Assembly (NCBI GenBank): GCA_945870475.1
Contig: CAMBSR010000124.1
Location: forward strand, 1-6,800
Direction of reading: 5' to 3'
Length of the DNA: 6,800 bases
Source: Phycisphaera mikurensis NBRC 102666
Lineage (GTDB): Bacteria > Planctomycetota > Phycisphaerae > Phycisphaerales > SM1A02
Below are positions 1 to 4,677 of this stretch, one piece after another. The first letter of the stretch is position 1; every line of letters starts with the position of its first letter. A program made the translations under genes and the position numbers. Under the pieces are notes generated by a model. That model worked only from the letters and a program-made list of their open reading frames with translations, was not told the origin of the DNA and searched no databases.

Positions 1-287
1 ATGCGGTGGAACGTGGTGTTGTCGTAGAAGCCGCTCTTCACGTACTTCATGAAGTTGGCGACGCTGATCGGCGCCTTGACCGGATCGAGCTGCAGGACGA
101 TGTTGCCCTTGGAGGTCTCGAGGAGGACGTAGACGGCGCCATCGGCGGCGGGTGCCTGCGCGGCGGGAGCTGCGGGAGCGGTCGGCGTGGCGGGGGCATC
201 GGGGGCGCCCTGAGCCATGGCCATGGAGCTGCAGGCGAAGGCGAGGGAGACGGCGACGGATCCGAGCAAGCGGGTGGCGATCTTCAT
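1..287 (-). CDS. Exported cyclophilin-type peptidyl-prolyl cis-trans isomerase (N-terminal part, truncated by left window edge)
   Basis: Cyclophilins catalyse cis-trans isomerisation of Xaa-Pro bonds; an exported one assists folding outside the cytoplasm. The visible 95 codons begin MKIATRLLGSVAVSLAFA, a basic start plus hydrophobic core typical of a signal peptide, with a signal peptidase I site most likely after Ala25 (AMA|Q). Residues 27-50 form an Ala/Pro-rich linker. The catalytic domain starts near residue 52 with VLLETSKGNIVLQL, continues through APISVANFMKYV and GFYDNTTFHR, and reaches the window edge just after the conserved FHR arginine, which belongs to the cyclophilin active site. 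The ATG at 287-285 is preceded by AGGAAA at good spacing, which supports this start. A Cys at residue 19 could suggest a lipoprotein, but the preceding LAFA is a poor lipobox. The gene is divergent from resB. The family assignment is secure; the substrate is unknown. Confidence 0.93.
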   Translation of the reverse strand, partial: MKIATRLLGSVAVSLAFACSSMAMAQGAPDAPATPTAPAAPAAQAPAADGAVYVLLETSKGNIVLQLDPVKAPISVANFMKYVKSGFYDNTTFHR

Positions 288-413
288 GGGTGGTTTCCTG
301 TGTGGGTCCGTGATGATACGCGCGCGCTGGCCGCCGTATTGCGTGAATTGGGCTGCCATGCACACGGTTGTACCCGGCTCGGCCCATGCGGCGTGCATAC
401 GATGGCACCGCCC
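288..413. promoter_or_regulatory. Divergent intergenic region between the cyclophilin gene and resB
   Basis: These 126 bases separate two genes transcribed away from each other, so promoters for both should lie here or overlap the coding ends. For the minus strand, TATCAT (318-313) is a possible -10 box 25 bases before the isomerase start, but no good -35 box sits at normal spacing. For the plus strand, TTGGGC (348-353) with TACCCG (371-376) at 17-base spacing is a very weak candidate. ATGCAC (358-363) pairs with GTGCAT (393-398), and ATGC(390s)/GCAT forms a shorter nested inverted repeat next to the resB start; these could be an operator or chance. No start codon for resB in this region has a Shine-Dalgarno sequence. 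The role as a promoter region is inferred from gene orientation. Confidence 0.45.
294..299 (-). promoter_or_regulatory. Shine-Dalgarno site of the cyclophilin gene
   Basis: On the minus strand AGGAAA lies six bases before the ATG at 287-285. It fixes the start of the isomerase gene and is one of only two convincing ribosome binding sites in the window. Confidence 0.7.
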
Positions 414-2867
414 ATGAACGCCGTCGTCCGACCCGTCCTTGACCTCTTCAGCAGCGTGCGGTTCGGGATCGTCCTGCTGACGCTCCTCTTCGTCTTCATG
501 TCGGTCGGCTCGGCGGGCATCCTGTACCCGGTGCACCCGAACATCTTCCACCCGGACGCGTGGGTGCACGCCCAGCTCCGGCAGTGGCGGCCATTCGAGA
601 TGACCGAGTTCGAGTGGTTCCACTGGTGGCCGTTCCAGCTCCTCATGGGGCTGCTGGCCGCCAACCTGGTGACCACCACGCTGCGGCGGATCCCGCTGCG
701 CGTCGTGAACCTGGGCGTGTGGATGATCCACTCCGGCATCATCGTCCTGATCATCGGCAGCGTCATCTACTTCGGCACCAAGGTCGAGGGCGAGGCGCCG
801 GTGGTGCGTCGCCAGGTGACCGTGGGCGTGGCGGCGACGGATGGCCCGCGTACCGAGATGGTGGCCACGGGCGCGCTTCTCGCGGCACCGGGCAACAAGC
901 TCACGGTGGGCGCCGGTGCGGACCGCTACGACGTGGAGGTGCAGTCGATCGACCCGACGTGGGAACTGCGCTCCGGCGCGGACACGGGCAAGCGCGTGTA
1001 CAGCGTGAACCTGATGGTCACCGCGCCCGACCGCCGCTTCATGCGCCAGGTGATCGCCGGCTACCCCGAATACACCGAGGACCTGGTCTTCTCGCAGGAC
1101 CCGAAGCAGCCGGTGAAGCGCGCGGTGAAGGAAACCGGCAAGCCCATCATCGACGATCGCCTCTTCGTGGCGCTCGACTACGGGCCGCAGACCGACTTCT
1201 ACCTGAAGAACGACCTGTCGAAGAGCTGGGCGCTCTACGTGCGCCGCCCCGGCGAGACGCGCTGGGTGGAGCGCCCGATCACGGGCATGCCGCTCTACAA
1301 CGACTACGTGCCCGAGCTCGGCGAGGTGTTCTCGGGTTCCACCGAGTCGCTCCAGCCGCACCCGATCCGCGTGGCCATTCCGGCCGCGGCGAAGGACGAT
1401 CCCGCGCCGGGCGTGGTGTTCGAGGCCACCGGTTACCTCCGCTACGGGCAGATGCGCACCCGCCTCATCCCGGGCGGCAACGATGCTGCGCCCAACGCGG
1501 TGGTGGCAGTGGACGTGGCCGACGGCGAGGGCCGTGCCTCACAGTACCGTCTGGTGGCGCGCGACCCGCAGCGGCGCAGCGCCGACGGCGGCGTGCTCGC
1601 CATCCGGCAGGTGTCCGACGAGGAGCAGGTGGCCGCGTTCATGGCGCAGCCGTCGATCGTCTTCCGTGTGCCGTCCCGCGGGATCTCGGTGACCGAGTCC
1701 GTGAAGGACGCGGCGCTCGCCGACAAGGACGCGCCGTGGCGCCCCGTCGGTCCGGCGGATTCCGGCTACGCGTACCGCGTGGTGGCGGTGCAGGACGACC
1801 TGCCGGTGGGCGGTCGTGAGCTGTCGGTGGCGATCCTCGAACTGCGCACGCCCTCCGGCGAGTTCCGCCGCTGGGCATTCAGCGATGCCACCATGAGCCG
1901 CGACCTGAAGCCCGGCGAAGACCCGATGGCCGCCATGAAGCGCGGCGGCGAGAGCTTCATGGACCGTTCCATCGAGGTGGAGTACCGCCCGGGCAACGGC
2001 CTGGCGCTGGCGCTCCTGGTGGCGGGCCCGGAGCTCGGCCGGCTGCGGCTGGTGGACTCGCTCGGCCGCGCAGAGGCGCGCATCGTGGACGTGACGCCGC
2101 GCATTCCCGTGGAACTGGCAGCGGGCGTGAAGCTCACCGTCACCGACTGGATGCCGAACGCCATGGAGCAGTCGAAGCCCTTCGTGGTGCCGCCCGAACA
2201 GCGCCAGCGCGACGCGCGCGAACTCTTCTCGATGATGCGCCTGAGCCCGGCCGGCGATGCCTCGCGCGGTGAATGGCTCTCCTATCACCCGTATGTCTTC
2301 GACCGCCCGCAGGACGTGCTGCGCCGGTACTGGCTGACGCCGAGCACCGTGACGCTCGCGGACGGCAGTTCGCTCGAGGTGCTCTTCTCGCGACAGCGCG
2401 AGCCGCTGCCCTCGGCGGTGGCGCTCGAGACGTTCGAGCTGGCCACGCAGGTGGGCGGTTTCACCGGCCAGGCCTCGAGCATCCGCAACTACACCAGCGT
2501 GGTGCGATTCCGCACGCCCGAGGGCACGTGGGGTGCGCCCGAGCGCCTGAGCGTCAACGAGCCGGTGGAGCATGACGGCATGTCGTACTTCCAGAGCCAG
2601 TGGGACCCGCCGGAAGAGGCGAGGCAGGGCGGCATGGCGAGCGCCGGCCTCAACTACACGGTGCTCGGCGTCGGCAACCGCCACGGCGTGTGGGTGCAGC
2701 TTGCCGGCTGCGTGATCGCCTGCCTCGGCATGATCTACGCGTTCTACGTGAAGCCCCTCATCAAGCGCCGCAACGAGCGGCTGGTGCTCGAGGAGATCGC
2801 CCGCGCCAAGGCCGAGGGTCGCAAGCCCTCGTTCCCGCGCCACACTTCGGAGTCCGTCCATGCGTGA
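414..2867 (+). CDS. resB: ResB/CcsB (Ccs1) subunit of the system II cytochrome c synthase
   Basis: ResB pairs with CcsA to export heme and attach it to CXXCH apocytochromes outside the cytoplasmic membrane. With the ATG at 414 the protein is 817 residues. Membrane segments are predicted near 17-36, 73-90, 98-120 and 758-779, the standard ResB plan of three N-terminal helices, an extracytoplasmic domain and one C-terminal helix. Basic stretches RRIPLR (91-96) and KPLIKRRNER (780-789) fit the positive-inside rule. His106, in WMIHSG of the third helix, matches the family's transmembrane heme ligand. Near the C terminus, SVNEP (713-717) and YFQSQWDP (725-732) match the conserved end of ResB domains. 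The extracytoplasmic part, about 640 residues, is much longer than in B. subtilis ResB (about 540 residues in total). The start is uncertain: an in-frame ATG at 402 is an alternative and neither has a Shine-Dalgarno sequence. It overlaps ccsA by 8 bases. Confidence 0.92.
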   Translation: MNAVVRPVLDLFSSVRFGIVLLTLLFVFMSVGSAGILYPVHPNIFHPDAWVHAQLRQWRPFEMTEFEWFHWWPFQLLMGLLAANLVTTTLRRIPLRVVNLGVWMIHSGIIVLIIGSVIYFGTKVEGEAPVVRRQVTVGVAATDGPRTEMVATGALLAAPGNKLTVGAGADRYDVEVQSIDPTWELRSGADTGKRVYSVNLMVTAPDRRFMRQVIAGYPEYTEDLVFSQDPKQPVKRAVKETGKPIIDDRLFVALDYGPQTDFYLKNDLSKSWALYVRRPGETRWVERPITGMPLYNDYVPELGEVFSGSTESLQPHPIRVAIPAAAKDDPAPGVVFEATGYLRYGQMRTRLIPGGNDAAPNAVVAVDVADGEGRASQYRLVARDPQRRSADGGVLAIRQVSDEEQVAAFMAQPSIVFRVPSRGISVTESVKDAALADKDAPWRPVGPADSGYAYRVVAVQDDLPVGGRELSVAILELRTPSGEFRRWAFSDATMSRDLKPGEDPMAAMKRGGESFMDRSIEVEYRPGNGLALALLVAGPELGRLRLVDSLGRAEARIVDVTPRIPVELAAGVKLTVTDWMPNAMEQSKPFVVPPEQRQRDARELFSMMRLSPAGDASRGEWLSYHPYVFDRPQDVLRRYWLTPSTVTLADGSSLEVLFSRQREPLPSAVALETFELATQVGGFTGQASSIRNYTSVVRFRTPEGTWGAPERLSVNEPVEHDGMSYFQSQWDPPEEARQGGMASAGLNYTVLGVGNRHGVWVQLAGCVIACLGMIYAFYVKPLIKRRNERLVLEEIARAKAEGRKPSFPRHTSESVHA
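2849..2852 (+). promoter_or_regulatory. Shine-Dalgarno site of ccsA inside the resB 3' end
   Basis: GGAG lies seven bases before the ATG at 2860, within the last codons of resB. It supports the 2860 start and therefore the 8-base overlap ATGCGTGA, in which the resB stop TGA (2865-2867) lies downstream of the ccsA start codon. This arrangement favours translational coupling of the two subunits. Confidence 0.7.
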
Positions 2868-4644
2868 GTGCACCCTCGGCCGTCCGTTCGCCCGCGCCTC
2901 CGCCATGATGCTGCTGCTGGCGGCGGCGCTCGCGATCTTCGTTGCCGCGCCTGCCCGCGCCGAGGACGTGCCGTTCCACAAGCAGGTGGACCTCACGCCG
3001 CTCGACAAGGTGGCGGTCTTCACCGACGGCCGCCTGAAGAGTTTCGGCAGCTATGCCAACACGCAGATGCAGTTCATCTCCGGCCCGCGCAAGGTGGCGG
3101 GGCAGTCGCCGGACTTCACCTACTTCGATCTCCTGTTCCGGCCCGATGCCTACGCGAAGGCCGACGTGATCTACGTGAAGAACCGCGAGGTGCGTGCGCG
3201 CATCGTCCAGGCGGCGGGCGCGGACGCGCAGCTCCGCGCCAGCGAGCCGGACTGGGAGCAGCACCTGCGCGCGTTCGAGTCCACGGGCCTGGTCTCCGAG
3301 CAGGTGCTCCAGATCCCGGGCGTGCGCACCGAGCTCCAGGCAATGGAGGGCGACCTGATCCGCACCGCCAAGGACATGGACATGATCAAGGGCGCGCTCT
3401 CGGTGAAGGACCCGGCATTCCTCCTTGGCTCGCTGCGCGTGATCCCGCCCGCGGACGGTTCGTTCGACAGGCCGTGGGCATCCATCGGCGACATCATGCT
3501 CCTGGGCGCCGATCCGGCGTCGCTTCCCCCGGCGGCGCGTGAGCGCAAGGCGGAGCCGATCCCCGGAATCGACGAAGCGAAGCAGCGCCAGCTGGCCGCC
3601 GACTGGCGTGCCTTCGTGGTGGCGTGGCAGCAGGGCGATGCCGCGACGGTGAACGCGCGCGTCCAGGCCATTGCGGCCGTGCTGCCCACGCTGGTGCCGT
3701 CCATCTATCCGCCCGCCGAACGGCTGGCGTGGGAAGGCTGGTACTTCCGCAACGGGAACCTGAGCCGGGCGTGGATGGTGTTCCTGGGTGCCATCGTGTT
3801 CCTCCTCCTGGGCCTCGTCTACCGGTGGCCGCGCGCCACGCGCATCGGGATGGGCGTGTTCGCACTGGCGCTCTTCTTCCAGACCTTCGCGGTGATGCTG
3901 CGCTGGTACATCTCGGGCCGCTGGCCCAATTCCAACATGTTCGAGGCGGTGACCACCGCGGCATGGATGGCCACGGCGGTGGCGTTCATCGCCGAGGTGT
4001 GGTTCCTGCGCCGCACCGCCATGCGCGGCGTGGTGGCGCTCGGCGCGTGCGTCACCAGCATGGTGGCCCTCATGGCGGCGCATTTCCTGCCGGTGCAGCT
4101 CAATTCGAACATCGGCAACATGATGCCCGTGCTGCATGACGTGTGGCTCTACATCCACACCAACGTGGTGATCTTCAGCTACGCGCTCATCTTCATGGCA
4201 GCCGTCAGCGCCTTCGCGTACCTGGTGTGGCGCCTGCGCGGCGGCGGTCCGGCCTACGCGCGCGTGGGCGGCGCAGGCCAGGCCATGGAACTGGCCGCCG
4301 AGGGCGGGGCGAATGCATCGGGGCACCGCGCGTCGGGGCTGGGCGAGGTGTTCGACGGCGTCACCATGCTCCTCACCGAACTCAGCTTCGTGATGCTCTG
4401 GGCGGGCATCGTGATGGGCGCCATCTGGGCCGACCACAGCTGGGGTCGTCCCTGGGGCTGGGACCCGAAGGAGGTGTTCGCGCTGAACACCTTCATCATC
4501 TTCGCGCTCCTCGTCCACGTGCGCTGGAAGGTGCGCGACAAGGGCCTCTGGACCGCGGTGCTTGCCGTGGTGGGCGCCGGCGTGATGCTCTTCAACTGGA
4601 TCGTCATCAACTTCGTGATCTCGGGCCTGCACTCGTACGCCTGA
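2860..4644 (+). CDS. ccsA: CcsA, heme-handling subunit of the system II cytochrome c synthase, with a long N-terminal extracytoplasmic domain
   Basis: CcsA carries the tryptophan-rich (WWD) heme-binding segment that presents heme to apocytochrome c. The 594-residue product has a signal peptide or anchor (about 15-34, ending ARA|ED) and about 265 extracytoplasmic residues. An eight-helix core follows, with helices near 302-321, 328-346, 363-383, 390-410, 432-456, 500-523, 540-557 and 563-588. The WWD motif is WGRPWGWDPKE (528-538). The expected histidines are present: His433 (YIHTN) and His591 (LHSYA) on the outer side flanking the WWD, and His553 (LLVHVRW) in the membrane. RWPNSNMFEA (354-363) also fits the family. 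The N-terminal domain opens with DGRLKSFGSYAN (56-67), resembling the GRxKPxDTxA-type motif I recall from CcsA-type proteins of Bacteroidetes and Planctomycetes. A Gly/Ala-rich cytoplasmic loop (457-498) is longer than usual. It is coupled to resB by overlap and a GGAG site. Identification is secure; the role of the N-terminal domain is not known to me. Confidence 0.95.
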   Translation: MRECTLGRPFARASAMMLLLAAALAIFVAAPARAEDVPFHKQVDLTPLDKVAVFTDGRLKSFGSYANTQMQFISGPRKVAGQSPDFTYFDLLFRPDAYAKADVIYVKNREVRARIVQAAGADAQLRASEPDWEQHLRAFESTGLVSEQVLQIPGVRTELQAMEGDLIRTAKDMDMIKGALSVKDPAFLLGSLRVIPPADGSFDRPWASIGDIMLLGADPASLPPAARERKAEPIPGIDEAKQRQLAADWRAFVVAWQQGDAATVNARVQAIAAVLPTLVPSIYPPAERLAWEGWYFRNGNLSRAWMVFLGAIVFLLLGLVYRWPRATRIGMGVFALALFFQTFAVMLRWYISGRWPNSNMFEAVTTAAWMATAVAFIAEVWFLRRTAMRGVVALGACVTSMVALMAAHFLPVQLNSNIGNMMPVLHDVWLYIHTNVVIFSYALIFMAAVSAFAYLVWRLRGGGPAYARVGGAGQAMELAAEGGANASGHRASGLGEVFDGVTMLLTELSFVMLWAGIVMGAIWADHSWGRPWGWDPKEVFALNTFIIFALLVHVRWKVRDKGLWTAVLAVVGAGVMLFNWIVINFVISGLHSYA

Positions 4645-4677
4645 GTGCATCGCATAGGCTGCGCCGCCGAGACCCGG

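Noticed and set aside
217..230. Perfect 12-base palindrome CCATGGCCATGG
   Set aside because: It encodes the Ser-Met-Ala-Met-Ala end of the cyclophilin signal peptide, and the alternating Met-Ala codons explain it.
6..401. Plus-strand open frame extending resB about 130 codons upstream
   Set aside because: Most of it is antisense, in register, to the cyclophilin gene, whose signal peptide and domain motifs are convincing. The translation before residue 1 of ResB is Gly/Asp-rich and unlike any ResB N terminus.
560..1819. Plus-strand 419-codon open frame in a different frame inside resB
   Set aside because: Arg/Gly/Ala-rich shadow frame typical of high-GC coding DNA; resB in the other frame has recognisable helices and motifs.
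1539..3023. A 494-codon minus-strand open frame across resB
   Set aside because: It is in the same codon register as resB and has the same explanation; the composition is His/Arg/Ala-rich and low in complexity.
4645..4677. Possible terminator between ccsA and the TMTC-like gene
   Set aside because: The 33 bases contain no stable inverted repeat followed by T residues, so I do not call a terminator.
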